Origin: Candidatus Bathyarchaeota archaeon
Lineage (GTDB): Archaea > Thermoproteota > Bathyarchaeia > 40CM-2-53-6 > FEN-987
Direction of reading: 5' to 3'
Assembly: GCA_022865625.1 (NCBI GenBank)
Contig: JALHTB010000020.1
Span: 1 to 40,717 of the forward strand
Length of the DNA stretch: 40,717 nt
Positions within the stretch are counted from its first letter, which is position 1; each line of letters opens with the position of its first letter. Below the pieces are notes generated by a model, which saw only the letters and a list, made by a program, of their open reading frames with translations, was not told where the DNA came from and did no database searches. The position numbers and the translations under genes are program-made. Below are positions 32,442-40,717 of the stretch, piece after piece.

Positions 32442-33794
32442 TCACTCGGGCGGAGCTGGGGCGATGAACCCGTTTGCCATCATGCTCTTGGTTAGGTCGC
32501 GTGCAGTCTTGATTATTGTTGAGGAGCGCTCATAGAGCTCGTCTCTGCTGATCTTCAGGCCAGCTATTCCTTGCTCCTGGGCTTTCATTCCTACGGCGAC
32601 GGCTTCGCGTGGGAACACTTGCCACTCATCCATGTTCGGAGCGATGTAGTCTGCGTTCAGTCCTCGCTCTCTTGCGCACTTCGCAAGCTCATCAGCAGCA
32701 GCGATACACATCTCGTCCGTGATTGTACGAGCGCGAACGTCGAGCGTTCCTCTGAAGATTCCCGGGAAGCCTAGAGAATTGTTGACTTGGTTCGGAAAAT
32801 CAGATCGGCCCGTCGCGATTACCTTCGCTCCTGCTTCCTTGGCCTCCCAAGGCCAGATCTCAGGAATCGGGTTCGCGCAGGCGAAGATCACGGCATCCGT
32901 CGCCATCTTCTCAACCCACTCTTTCTTGATGGTGCCCGGACCAGGTTGGGACAGTGCGACGCAGATGTCAGTGCCTTTGAGAGCCTCAGGAATGCCTCCT
33001 GACCTCTGCTCTTTGTTTGTTGTCTCGCAGAGTCTCCACTTGTCAGGAAAGTCAGCCTTCTTCGCTTCAATATCCCTTCTTTGACGGTTGAGAATGCCTT
33101 TCGTGTCAACGACGAAAGTATTCTGTGGCTTCAGCCCGTAGGCGAACATGAGGCGGCTGCATGCGATATTCGCGGCGCCTGCCCCGATCATGGCCAGCGT
33201 GACTTGACTCATCTTCTTGCCGACGACCTCCAAAGCGTTGATCAGGCCGGCGAGGGTCACTGTAGCTGTTCCCTGTTGATCATCATGCCAGATTGGTATT
33301 TCCGCTTCAGCCCGAAGTTTGTCCAAAATGTAGAAGCATTTCGGGCTGGAGATGTCTTCCAGGTTCACGCCGCCGAACGATGGCTGGATCAACTTGACGG
33401 TCTTGATTATCTCATCAGGGTCCTTCGTGTCGAGGCAGAGGGGAACCGCGTCGACTCCTCCTAGGTACTTGAATAGAAGCGCCTTCCCCTCCATGACCGG
33501 CAATCCGGCCTTCGGGCCTATGTCTCCGAGTCCGAGAACTCTAGTTCCGTCACTGACCACTGCGATCGTGTTCCACTTGCTCGTGTACTCGTAAACGAGC
33601 TTCTCGTCCTTTGCGATCGCACGGCATGGCTCAGCCACACCGGGTGTGTACCATATCGCAAAATCGTTAAAGTCACGAATCACACATCTCGGGGCAGTCT
33701 GCACCTTGCCTCTGTAGAACGGGTGAAGACGCATCGCATCCTTTGCAGGCTTCTTCGCCTTCTCAAGCAACTGCTCCTTAGTCACTTCTGGCAT
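32442..33794 (-). CDS. Malic enzyme (malate dehydrogenase, decarboxylating)
   Basis: Malic enzyme oxidises malate to pyruvate and CO2 with NAD(P). FAIWYTPGVAEPC holds the catalytic Tyr, MEGKALLFKYLGGVDAVP holds the Lys, and LEDISSPKC with IWHDDQQGT supplies metal ligands. IGAGAANIACSRLM is the dinucleotide-binding loop. At 450 residues it is the short archaeal/bacterial type without the phosphotransacetylase-like C-terminal domain of MaeB. The gene lies between korC and the aminotransferase on one strand, consistent with feeding pyruvate and 2-oxoacids between these enzymes. Confidence 0.93.
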   Translation of the reverse strand: MPEVTKEQLLEKAKKPAKDAMRLHPFYRGKVQTAPRCVIRDFNDFAIWYTPGVAEPCRAIAKDEKLVYEYTSKWNTIAVVSDGTRVLGLGDIGPKAGLPVMEGKALLFKYLGGVDAVPLCLDTKDPDEIIKTVKLIQPSFGGVNLEDISSPKCFYILDKLRAEAEIPIWHDDQQGTATVTLAGLINALEVVGKKMSQVTLAMIGAGAANIACSRLMFAYGLKPQNTFVVDTKGILNRQRRDIEAKKADFPDKWRLCETTNKEQRSGGIPEALKGTDICVALSQPGPGTIKKEWVEKMATDAVIFACANPIPEIWPWEAKEAGAKVIATGRSDFPNQVNNSLGFPGIFRGTLDVRARTITDEMCIAAADELAKCARERGLNADYIAPNMDEWQVFPREAVAVGMKAQEQGIAGLKISRDELYERSSTIIKTARDLTKSMMANGFIAPAPPE

Positions 33795-33967
33795 TGTGTC
33801 TTTGCTCCCAACGAGCGCTCATTCTGCAGCGGAATGGCTTGAGGATAGCCCTCGTCCTGCGAATGGGCGATCAGGAAGTGCCTGTCCGGTAAATAGTTTT
33901 GAGCGTTCTGTATATGCTATCAATGCTGTACGCGAAGGCGAGACTACATGAATGCCGGAGACGGAGC

Positions 33968-34567
33968 TCAGCGCTTCCCTGCGGCTATGGAAGAGGCGTA
34001 ATCAAGACCTCGCTCCATAGCAAGCCGATTCAGTTCGAGAAGCCCTTGTTTCTTTCCTGCGAGAAAGTGCTGTAAGGTCTCTTTCAGGTGTTTCTTTGCT
34101 GACTGGCCGGCAGGTGTTCCCAAGTATGCACCGAACATTACCGAGTTCGCCACCAACCTCGTATCTCTAGTATATCCTATGGTCTCAGGGGAGAGTTCTT
34201 TTCCGAGCGACTCAGCTATCTCCGTGGCAGGTACCGGGATCTTCTTGATGTCATCTCTTTGAGGTTCCCCCTCGACGAGTGAGCTATTGTAGAGCAGTAG
34301 GCCACCCGCTCCGAGAATCGGCACGAAATCCATCGATGGTTGATTCATTATGATCATGAGGTCCGGCACTTCTGGAATCGGGGTGTCTATCTCATCGTCG
34401 GAGATCACAACGTAGCACTTCGCCTTTCCTCCTCGTGTCTCAGGACCGTATGACGGTGTGTAGACCACATGCTTCTCGTCAAGTACCGCAGAATATGCGA
34501 TGTAGTCTCCAAGCAGAAGCACGCCCTGTCCGCCGTGGCCGGATAGCAGAATCTGAGTCTTGGTCAT
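33968..34567 (-). CDS. korC: 2-oxoacid:ferredoxin oxidoreductase, gamma subunit
   Basis: The 199-residue product begins TKTQILLSGHGGQGVLLLGDYIAYSA, the hallmark GxGGQG region of the gamma subunit. TPSYGPETRGGKAKCYVVIS follows, as in KorC/VorC/PorC. The gamma chain forms part of the CoA-binding surface of the complex. Its ATG overlaps the korB stop by four bases, so korD-A-B-C are translated as one unit. Confidence 0.92.
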   Translation of the reverse strand: MTKTQILLSGHGGQGVLLLGDYIAYSAVLDEKHVVYTPSYGPETRGGKAKCYVVISDDEIDTPIPEVPDLMIIMNQPSMDFVPILGAGGLLLYNSSLVEGEPQRDDIKKIPVPATEIAESLGKELSPETIGYTRDTRLVANSVMFGAYLGTPAGQSAKKHLKETLQHFLAGKKQGLLELNRLAMERGLDYASSIAAGKR

Positions 34568-35379
34568 TTCTTCTCGATCCCGAACTTGTCCTTGTATGTT
34601 CCGAGAGGATACTGTTTGATGAGGCGATCGTTGACAAAGCGTTTAGCTTCCATGATCGGTAGGTGCCAGTTCACCCAGCAACTTGAGAGACACTCGACGA
34701 ACGAGAAGCCTCCCATCATCTGAACCTTGAACGCATTCTCAATCGCCTGTTTTGCGTCGAGTATGTTCTTGATGCTGTACGACTTTCCTCTGGGAGTCTC
34801 GATTTCGGTTATTGCGAGGCTCACTCTTTTGACGTACGCCGATCCGTCGATGCTGGACAGCAGTTTCGATCCGTCCACAGGCAAGCCAGTGAATACGGTG
34901 TCCCTGCCGTAGGGAGTTGTTGAGGTGACTTGTCCCTGCATTGTTGTCGGGGCCATTTGTCCGCCTGTCATTCCATATATGGCGTTGTTAACGAGGAAGA
35001 CTGAGATTGGTTCACCGCGAATGGCCGCATACATGACTTCCAGTAGACCTATTGCGAGAGTGTCGCCGTCGCCTTGGACTGTGTACACAACCAGTTCAGG
35101 TCTAACCCTCTTGAGACCTGCGGCAATCGCAGGCGCTCTACCGTGAGGTGACTGCACATGGTCGACGTTGAAGTAGTCGAAGGCGAGGACACTGCAGCCC
35201 ACTGAGTCTATCATCACTGTCCTTTCTCGAATCCCAAGATTCTCAATCGCACTTGCGATAAGTCGTGTCAGTTCGCCATGCTCGCACCCTTGGCAGTAGT
35301 GTGTGGGCTTCTCAGTCAGCGCTTCGAGTTTTCCGAGCTTCTTCTTGTACCCTTGCAGGCTTGGTTCCTGTGTGGTCAA
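34564..35379 (-). CDS. korB: 2-oxoacid:ferredoxin oxidoreductase, beta subunit
   Basis: The beta subunit binds thiamine diphosphate and one [4Fe-4S] cluster. GDGDTLAIG (103-111) and NNAIYGMTGGQ (131-141) form the ThDP/Mg site. C29 and C32 (YCQGC), C62 and a late Cys (C230 or C234) are the likely cluster ligands. The 271 residues and the FDYFNVDHVQSPHGRAP segment fit the 2-oxoglutarate type (KorB), though other 2-oxoacids are possible. It overlaps korA by four bases. Confidence 0.93.
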   Translation of the reverse strand: MTTQEPSLQGYKKKLGKLEALTEKPTHYCQGCEHGELTRLIASAIENLGIRERTVMIDSVGCSVLAFDYFNVDHVQSPHGRAPAIAAGLKRVRPELVVYTVQGDGDTLAIGLLEVMYAAIRGEPISVFLVNNAIYGMTGGQMAPTTMQGQVTSTTPYGRDTVFTGLPVDGSKLLSSIDGSAYVKRVSLAITEIETPRGKSYSIKNILDAKQAIENAFKVQMMGGFSFVECLSSCWVNWHLPIMEAKRFVNDRLIKQYPLGTYKDKFGIEKK

Positions 35380-36455
35380 GCTGCGATCGCCTCCTTCATG
35401 AGACTCTCCAGTCTGTTCTTGATCTCTCGTTCAGTCGGGAGCAGTCCGCCGACTTTGCCGAAGAACTCGACTCTAGCTCTTCCTTCCACACCCAAGCGGA
35501 TGTCCTCGACCATTTGCCCGGTGTTGAGCTCGACGACGAGGAAACGTTTAGCATGCTCGGTCAGTTTGCGGACTTCGTCGTATGGGAACGGCCACAATGT
35601 GATCGGCCTAAACAGACCTATCTTCGTGCCTTCTTTCCTCAGCGTGTTTACCACACTCTTGCAGATTCGCGAGGTGATACCAAATGCCGAGATCACGATC
35701 TCGGCGTCGTCAGTCAAGTAGGATTCGCATCTGACCTCATTCCTTTGAATGGCCTTGTACTTCTCGTCGAGGTGCGTCACGTGCTTCTCATGGATTTCCG
35801 GATCCAGATTCATCGAGTTGATGACGTGACGTTCTCTGCCTTTCGCTCCCGTGACGGCCCAAGAGGATACGTCGTACTCGACTGCCTCGATGCTCGGGAA
35901 GATTATGTCCTCTTTCAATTGGCCGGTGAAGGCGTCTCCCGCGATGCAGACAGGGTTCCTGTACTTGAAAGCGAGATCGAACGCGATCTTTGGGAAGCTC
36001 GCCATCTCCTGGACTGAGTTCGGCGCCAATACGATCATGTGGTAACTTCCATGCCCGCCTCCCTTCGTCATCTGGAAGTAGTCACCCTGTTCAGGAGCGA
36101 TATTGCCTAGTCCTGGACCGCCTCTATTGATGTTCACGACCAGAAACGGCAATTCCATTCCGGCCGCGTACGAGAGCGCCTCCTGTTTAAGGCTGAATCC
36201 TGGACTCGAGGTGGCGGTCATGGCTCGGACTCCACCCGCGGCCGCGCCCAATACCATATTCACTGCTTCAAGTTCACTGGCGGCTTGTAGGAAGATCTTG
36301 AAGTCCGGGTACGCCTCGTTCCCGAATTCTTTTGCGAGCGTCTCAGGGATTTCCGTTGAAGGCGTTATCGGATACGCAAAGTACGCGTTCAGTTTGGATT
36401 TGAGTGCGCCGTATGCGAGCGCTTCGTTGCCCTTCATGTATACTCTTTCGGTCAT
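35376..36455 (-). CDS. korA: 2-oxoacid:ferredoxin oxidoreductase, alpha subunit
   Basis: This 359-residue subunit starts MKGNEALAYGALKSKLNAYFAYPITPSTEI (in parts), the conserved YPITPSTE that shapes the substrate site. It continues with TATSSPGFSLKQEALSYAAG and GPGLGNIAPEQGDYFQM, both typical of KorA. It lacks the gamma domain seen in fused alpha chains, in agreement with the separate korC. The complex probably oxidises 2-oxoglutarate (or a branched 2-oxoacid) to the acyl-CoA while reducing ferredoxin. Confidence 0.93.
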   Translation of the reverse strand: MTERVYMKGNEALAYGALKSKLNAYFAYPITPSTEIPETLAKEFGNEAYPDFKIFLQAASELEAVNMVLGAAAGGVRAMTATSSPGFSLKQEALSYAAGMELPFLVVNINRGGPGLGNIAPEQGDYFQMTKGGGHGSYHMIVLAPNSVQEMASFPKIAFDLAFKYRNPVCIAGDAFTGQLKEDIIFPSIEAVEYDVSSWAVTGAKGRERHVINSMNLDPEIHEKHVTHLDEKYKAIQRNEVRCESYLTDDAEIVISAFGITSRICKSVVNTLRKEGTKIGLFRPITLWPFPYDEVRKLTEHAKRFLVVELNTGQMVEDIRLGVEGRARVEFFGKVGGLLPTEREIKNRLESLMKEAIAA

Positions 36456-36458
36456 CTG

Positions 36459-36701
36459 TCAGGTCCTCACCAAGACCTCATGTATGGCAAAGTCCGGACA
36501 GACCCAATAACAGATGCCGCACGCTGTACAGGGTCCCTTTGTGCCCATGTAGCGCCACACTGCCGGATGGAAACCCATCCTGTTCAACCTGTCTGACAAT
36601 GCGAGGTTTCCTTGTGGACATGTGACTACGCAGAGTTCGCAGCCCTTGCATCGCTCCTCAAGAATTCTCACTAGGCACTTTTCCTGTGTGGTCTGTGCCA
36701 A
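36459..36701 (-). CDS. korD: 2-oxoacid:ferredoxin oxidoreductase, delta (ferredoxin) subunit
   Basis: The 80-residue protein has two [4Fe-4S] motifs, C18-x2-C21-x2-C24-x3-C28 and C58-x2-C61-x2-C64-x3-C68, each followed by Pro. It passes electrons from KorB to soluble ferredoxin. It is the first gene of the korDABC unit. The only start is TTG 36701, with CTTAAG (about 36743-36748), a possible TATA box, upstream on this strand. Confidence 0.9.
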   Translation of the reverse strand: MAQTTQEKCLVRILEERCKGCELCVVTCPQGNLALSDRLNRMGFHPAVWRYMGTKGPCTACGICYWVCPDFAIHEVLVRT

Positions 36702-36911
36702 ATAATGTCCCGACCTTGGAGCGTCATGCGGTCTCTCTGCGGAGCTTAAGTGCGTTTCGTAGCTAATCTAAATGCAGCAGGATGAATCCTCCGAACGGAA
36801 GTGTTAGGTGAACCTATTTGGCGGGGCACATGCCCAGTGCGCGCAATTCGCAACGGTTGACCTCAAGATGATCAATGGGTCTGTCCCAAGATGAATTGGA
36901 TGTGAGGCGTG

Positions 36912-39179
36912 ATGAGGGCTCGACTCATCGTGAAGGGCATCGTTCAAGGGGTAGGCTTCAGGCCCTTCGTCTACCGAATCGCAACCGCCAACAGGCTTGT
37001 CGGATTCGTCCGAAATCTAGGCGACGCAGGAGTCGAGATACTTGTTGAGGGCGAACCTGACTCGGTCTCGAGATTCATGGCACAACTCAAGGACGACCGA
37101 CCGCCAACATCGGTCATACTTCAAATCGATGCTACATACCCTCCCGAGACGGGAGGGTTCAAGGAATTCCAGATCGTCAAGAGCAACGAATCACGCCTGC
37201 ATGCCGGCTCCGTGATTCCTCCGGACATAGCCATGTGCGACAACTGCCTCCGGGAGTTGCGTGACAGGCAGGACCGTAGACACGACTACTTCTTCATCAC
37301 ATGCACAGACTGTGGCCCACGCTACACGATCATTGATGCCCTACCATACGACCGGCCTCGCACAACCATGAGAGACTTCGAGACATGCGAGAAATGCTCG
37401 GCAGAGTACAGGGACCCAAGCAACCGAAGGTTCCATGCACAAACGGTGGCATGTGCTGACTGTGGCCCATCAGTGGCCTTGCTCACAAACGATGGCAAAC
37501 AAGTCAACTCGGCTGATCCCATCCGTGAAACCGGCAGGCTCCTGGAACGCGGCCATATCATGGCAGTGAAGGGCAATGGCGGGTTCCACCTCGCATCATC
37601 CACACTCCTAAGTGAACCCATAGTCAGGTTGCGGAAGACCAAGTTCAGGCTGCAGAAACCATTGGCCGTTATGGCGAGGAACCTTGAGGCTACAAGGTCG
37701 TTCGCCGAGGTCGCCACGTCCGAAGCCGAGCTGATGACATCGTACGTCAAACCGATAGTACTTCTTCGGAAGAAATCAGACTTCGACCTCTCAGAACAGA
37801 TCGCTCCAAGTCTTCACAATATCGGTGTCATGCTTCCTTACACTGGACTCCACAGCATGCTCTTCGACAAGACGAGCGAGCGAGCTTTTGTCATGACGAG
37901 TGCTAATCCCCCAGACGAGCCGATCATAAAGGATAACGAAGAAGCCCTGGCGAGATTACGCGATGTCGTTGACTACTTTCTAATGCATAACCGCAAGATC
38001 TCACAGAGATGCGATGATTCCGTTGTCAGATCACTTGACGGCAGGACCACTATGCTGAGACGGTCAAGAGGCTACGCACCCGCGCCGATCCCGGTCGCCG
38101 TCCCAAGGAGCGCCTGCACGCTTGGTGTCGGCGGCCAACTGAATGTCACCTCTTGTCTCATCTATGAAGGGCGAGCGTACATGACGCAGCACATCGGTGA
38201 CGTAGAGACCCTTCAGACCTTTCGATTCCAGAAAGAGGCAACTCGTCACCTGATGATGCTCACGGGCTGCAAGCCCGAAGCCGTCGGGCGAGACCTACAC
38301 CCGCTCTTCCCCACAACGAAGTTTGCAGACGAACTTGGACGGGAAATGAGTATGCGAGTTGTTCCGGTTCAGCATCATTACGCACATGTTGCAGCCCTTA
38401 TGGCTGAGCACGGAGTCGACGAGATGATCGGAATATGCTGCGATGGATACGGATACGGTGACGATGGATCCGCTTGGGGTGGTGAAGTGATTCTCGCCGA
38501 GCATGCTGGCCACAAACGTGTCGCACATCTACAACCCCAACCTATGATCGGAGGAGACCTCGCGACCAAGTACCCAATCAGGATGGCTGCCGGCATCCTC
38601 AGAGATCATGCAGAGATAGCAGATTGGTTGTTTCAGCGAGAAGCCCATTTTCCACATGGGAGGGAAGAGATCGATACGATCCTAGCACAACTTCGCGCCA
38701 GCAAGGTGCCGTCGACAACTAGCTGTGGGCGTGTCCTCGACGCTGTCTCAGCCATCCTTGGGCTCTGCTACGAGCGCACCTACGAAGGCGAACCAGCAAT
38801 GAAGCTTGAGTCCGCCGCACTGGATGGAAGAGACTCGCTGAATCTGAAGCCAGTCATAAGCGGGGGAGTGATTGAGACGGGAACCCTGATTCGTGAGATC
38901 TTCGCGAATGCTGGACGCGTTCCCATTCGAGATCTCGCATACTCTGCACAGTCATACGTTGGACGATCACTGGCCGAGAGCGCAGTCAAAGCTGCAATTG
39001 AGTCACGAGTGAAATCGATAGGGTTCACAGGCGGCGTAGCATGCAACGAACAGATCACACATACAGTGCGCAAAGAAGTCGAGAGAGCAGGATTCCGCTT
39101 CTACGTACATGAGGCCATACCGCCGGGAGACGGCGGCCTATCCTTCGGACAAGCCGTAGTCGCTGCCCAGAAATTGTAG
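36912..39179 (+). CDS. hypF: Carbamoyltransferase HypF
   Basis: HypF uses carbamoyl phosphate and ATP to place a carbamoyl group on the HypE C-terminal cysteine. All four parts are present in 755 residues: an acylphosphatase domain (VKGIVQGVGFRPFVYR, residues 6-90), two zinc fingers (CDNC...CTDCGP and CEKC...CADCGP, about 108-190), a YrdC-like domain (ending in SANPPDEPI, about 200-380) and a Kae1-like carbamoyltransferase domain (VQHHYAHVAALMAEH, GYGYGDDGSAWGGE, FTGGVACNE). ATG 36912 is chosen; the GTG just before it is equally possible. hypC follows after 74 bases. Confidence 0.95.
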   Translation: MRARLIVKGIVQGVGFRPFVYRIATANRLVGFVRNLGDAGVEILVEGEPDSVSRFMAQLKDDRPPTSVILQIDATYPPETGGFKEFQIVKSNESRLHAGSVIPPDIAMCDNCLRELRDRQDRRHDYFFITCTDCGPRYTIIDALPYDRPRTTMRDFETCEKCSAEYRDPSNRRFHAQTVACADCGPSVALLTNDGKQVNSADPIRETGRLLERGHIMAVKGNGGFHLASSTLLSEPIVRLRKTKFRLQKPLAVMARNLEATRSFAEVATSEAELMTSYVKPIVLLRKKSDFDLSEQIAPSLHNIGVMLPYTGLHSMLFDKTSERAFVMTSANPPDEPIIKDNEEALARLRDVVDYFLMHNRKISQRCDDSVVRSLDGRTTMLRRSRGYAPAPIPVAVPRSACTLGVGGQLNVTSCLIYEGRAYMTQHIGDVETLQTFRFQKEATRHLMMLTGCKPEAVGRDLHPLFPTTKFADELGREMSMRVVPVQHHYAHVAALMAEHGVDEMIGICCDGYGYGDDGSAWGGEVILAEHAGHKRVAHLQPQPMIGGDLATKYPIRMAAGILRDHAEIADWLFQREAHFPHGREEIDTILAQLRASKVPSTTSCGRVLDAVSAILGLCYERTYEGEPAMKLESAALDGRDSLNLKPVISGGVIETGTLIREIFANAGRVPIRDLAYSAQSYVGRSLAESAVKAAIESRVKSIGFTGGVACNEQITHTVRKEVERAGFRFYVHEAIPPGDGGLSFGQAVVAAQKL

Positions 39180-39253
39180 CTGACTCAAGCACGGGCACGA
39201 ATCTCAGATCAATAACTCTAATAGCTGCGTTTTGCATCCCAGCGAAGGTCTCC

Positions 39254-39502
39254 ATGTGCCTAGCCTTTCCGGGTCGAGTCCTCAGCATAGAAGGTGACTT
39301 CGCCAAGGTTGACTTTGGCGAGGGCACCGCCAGAGAGGGCATCAATGTCTCTCTGGTCGAGGTCAAACCCGGCCAATATGTGCTCGTTCACGCAGGGTAC
39401 GCAATACAAGTGATGGATGAAAAGGAGGCACAGAAAACCCTCTCATATTGGAGAGAGATCCTCGCCTACGAAGAGGAATCGAAGAAACCCATCAGTCGGT
39501 GA
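39254..39502 (+). CDS. hypC: Hydrogenase maturation chaperone HypC
   Basis: HypC carries the Fe(CN)2CO unit with HypD and delivers it to the hydrogenase large-subunit precursor. The 82-residue protein starts MCLAFPGRV, whose Cys2 is essential and is exposed by loss of Met1. VDFGEGTAREGINVSLV and GQYVLVHAGYAIQVMDE match the OB-like fold. Its stop codon overlaps the proposed GTG start of hypD. Confidence 0.95.
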   Translation: MCLAFPGRVLSIEGDFAKVDFGEGTAREGINVSLVEVKPGQYVLVHAGYAIQVMDEKEAQKTLSYWREILAYEEESKKPISR

Positions 39503-40617
39503 CTTGCTTGTCAGTCTTGGATGGCTACAGGGACGCCGACCTAGCAAAGAAGCTGAAAAGCAGAATCAGCCGACTGAGCGAGGAAATCGGGCGCAGCATC
39601 CTGATCATGCACGTGTGTGGATCTCACGAATGGACCATCACGCATCACGGTGTGAGAAGCCTGCTGCCGGATGCTGTGGAGGTTCGCGCTGGCCCCGGAT
39701 GCCCCGTATGCGTGACCCCAGCAGCAGACATTGACGCAGCAGTCGATCTGGCACTCGGTGGCAAGACGCTCCTGACTTACGGGGACATGTCACGAGCGAA
39801 AGGCTCGAAACAATCATTGGCTGAAGCCAAGACACTCGGCGGGGACGTACGCATAGTCTACAGTGTCCACGACGCAGTCAAGATCGCTGAATCCCGGCCT
39901 GAGAAGGAGTTTGTCTTCTTTGCTGTTGGCTTCGAGACCACAGCACCGGCCACCGCTTACGAGATACTCCGCGGACCATCATCGAATCTCCGATTCCTCA
40001 CATCCTATCGATATGTGCCATCTGCAGTTGAGGCCGTTTCGAGATCGCCAGACCTCAGAGTTGACGCTTTCATCAACGCGGGACATGCCTCGACAATAAC
40101 GGGGATGAAGGCCTACAAGCCGTGTTTTGACGAATGCCACAAACCCATGGTCTTCTCAGGATTCGAACCTCTCGACATACTGATTTCAGTCGCCATGATC
40201 ATGACACAGATTCGCAGCAACGAGCCGAAGATGGAGAACGAGTACACTCGATCAGTAACATGGGAAGGAAACCTGAAAGCACAGGAGACCATGCACAAGG
40301 TCTTCGACCTGCACGACGGCTACTGGCGAGGGGTCGCAACGATACCGAACAGTGCACTCGATTTGAAAGCTGAGTTCTCTCGCCTTGATGCACGCGAACA
40401 TTATGGGTTGGCTCACAAAGACGAGCGAGCGGGATTTGTGAGAAATGCTCGATGCGCCGACGTAATCATTGGCAAGATCGATCCGCCTGAATGTCCGCTC
40501 TACATGAAGGAATGCGCACCCGCGAATCCACTTGGGCCCACAATGGTCTCGTCTGAAGGAACCTGCAAGATCTGGGCGGACCACAGGATCATATCAGCAA
40601 TGAGATGCCGAACATAG
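39499..40617 (+). CDS. hypD: Hydrogenase maturation protein HypD
   Basis: HypD is the Fe-S scaffold on which the Fe(CN)2CO group is built. HVCGSHEWT (the conserved Cys near the reactive site), AGPGCPVCVTP with its CxxC redox pair, GFETTAP and PMVFSGFEPLDIL are all family hallmarks. The C-terminal cysteines (including CPLYMKEC and GTCKIWADHR) hold the [4Fe-4S] cluster. GTG 39499 is chosen because it overlaps the hypC stop as GTGA, which suggests coupled translation; TTG 39508 and TTG 39517 are alternatives. The length is then 372 residues. Confidence 0.94.
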   Translation: MTCLSVLDGYRDADLAKKLKSRISRLSEEIGRSILIMHVCGSHEWTITHHGVRSLLPDAVEVRAGPGCPVCVTPAADIDAAVDLALGGKTLLTYGDMSRAKGSKQSLAEAKTLGGDVRIVYSVHDAVKIAESRPEKEFVFFAVGFETTAPATAYEILRGPSSNLRFLTSYRYVPSAVEAVSRSPDLRVDAFINAGHASTITGMKAYKPCFDECHKPMVFSGFEPLDILISVAMIMTQIRSNEPKMENEYTRSVTWEGNLKAQETMHKVFDLHDGYWRGVATIPNSALDLKAEFSRLDAREHYGLAHKDERAGFVRNARCADVIIGKIDPPECPLYMKECAPANPLGPTMVSSEGTCKIWADHRIISAMRCRT

Positions 40618-40640
40618 GACGAAGCGTGCAGGAAAAACAA

Positions 40641-40655
40641 GGGTGTGCCACACCC
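40641..40655 (+). terminator. Short perfect hairpin after hypD, possible terminator
   Basis: GGGTGTG-C-CACACCC is a seven-base perfect inverted repeat 23 bases after the hypD stop. No T run follows, so it could equally be a protein site or a chance palindrome. Confidence 0.3.
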
Positions 40656-40717
40656 ATGATTCCAGCCACGGCAGGGCCATCATAGATCTACTGGTTCTAT
40701 TTGCTTTCTAGACGGAA

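Noticed and set aside
32242..32445. N-terminal extension of the aminotransferase (68 residues from GTG 32445)
   Set aside because: The residues do not resemble any aminotransferase N-terminus, and ATG 32241 gives the normal family start and length.
1..40717. CRISPR arrays, insertion sequences, prophage or integrated element
   Set aside because: No regularly spaced repeats, transposase, integrase or terminal repeats were seen, and none of the tRNA 3' ends is duplicated nearby as an attachment site.

Overview
This looks like a chromosomal segment from an archaeon, most likely of the TACK group (Bathyarchaeia or a relative); the lineage is inferred, not proven. Three tRNA genes (Asp, Tyr, Arg) carry introns, several at non-canonical positions, including one in a T arm. 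Many genes have a TATA-like box 25-35 bases before the start codon, as expected for leaderless archaeal transcripts. The gene content is archaeal: CofE-like and RimK/MptN-like glutamate ligases, ADP-forming acyl-CoA synthetase, a KorDABC 2-oxoacid:ferredoxin oxidoreductase, an aKMT-like methyltransferase and a GfcR-like phosphoribosyltransferase. I see no phage, transposon, CRISPR array or rRNA.

Layout. 138-3747: a cofactor-type cluster (ECF S-like membrane protein, CitG-like transferase, CofE-like ligase, ATP-grasp ligase). 3801-6411: predicted nucleotidyltransferase and an ADP-forming acyl-CoA synthetase alpha subunit. 6463-9510: hydrogenase maturation genes hypB-hypA, diverging from a cysteine-bearing SufR-like regulator and hypE. 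9582-11500: tRNA-Asp, an aKMT-like methyltransferase, a radical SAM protein and tRNA-Tyr. 11612-15059: an Lrp/AsnC regulator divergent from argG, then argH. 15092-19067: two divergent AMP-forming acyl-CoA synthetases. 19112-24085: class V aminotransferase, MFS exporter, TMEM175-like channel, threonine dehydratase, VOC protein. 24118-27011: three membrane proteins, two ending in zinc ribbons, and tRNA-Arg. 27093-29440: GNAT acetyltransferase, a frameshifted epimerase and a transglutaminase-like protein. 29741-31031: dCTP deaminase/dUTPase-like protein and GfcR-like protein. 31033-36701: aminotransferase, malic enzyme and korDABC. 36912-40617: hypF, hypC and hypD.

Together the window encodes the six core Ni-Fe hydrogenase maturation proteins HypA-F in two loci about 27 kb apart, with no hydrogenase structural gene. 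Central carbon genes (Kor, malic enzyme, aminotransferase, acyl-CoA synthetases of both the ADP- and AMP-forming type) suggest a ferredoxin-linked metabolism that uses amino acids and organic acids. The final two steps of arginine synthesis are present, probably under the adjacent Lrp-type regulator.

The most unusual items are the intron-rich tRNAs, the CitG/CofE/ATP-grasp cluster of unknown product, the redox-sensor-like regulator in the hyp locus, and a transglutaminase-like gene whose apparent N-terminal domain lies upstream of any usable start codon and is bounded by an in-frame TAG.
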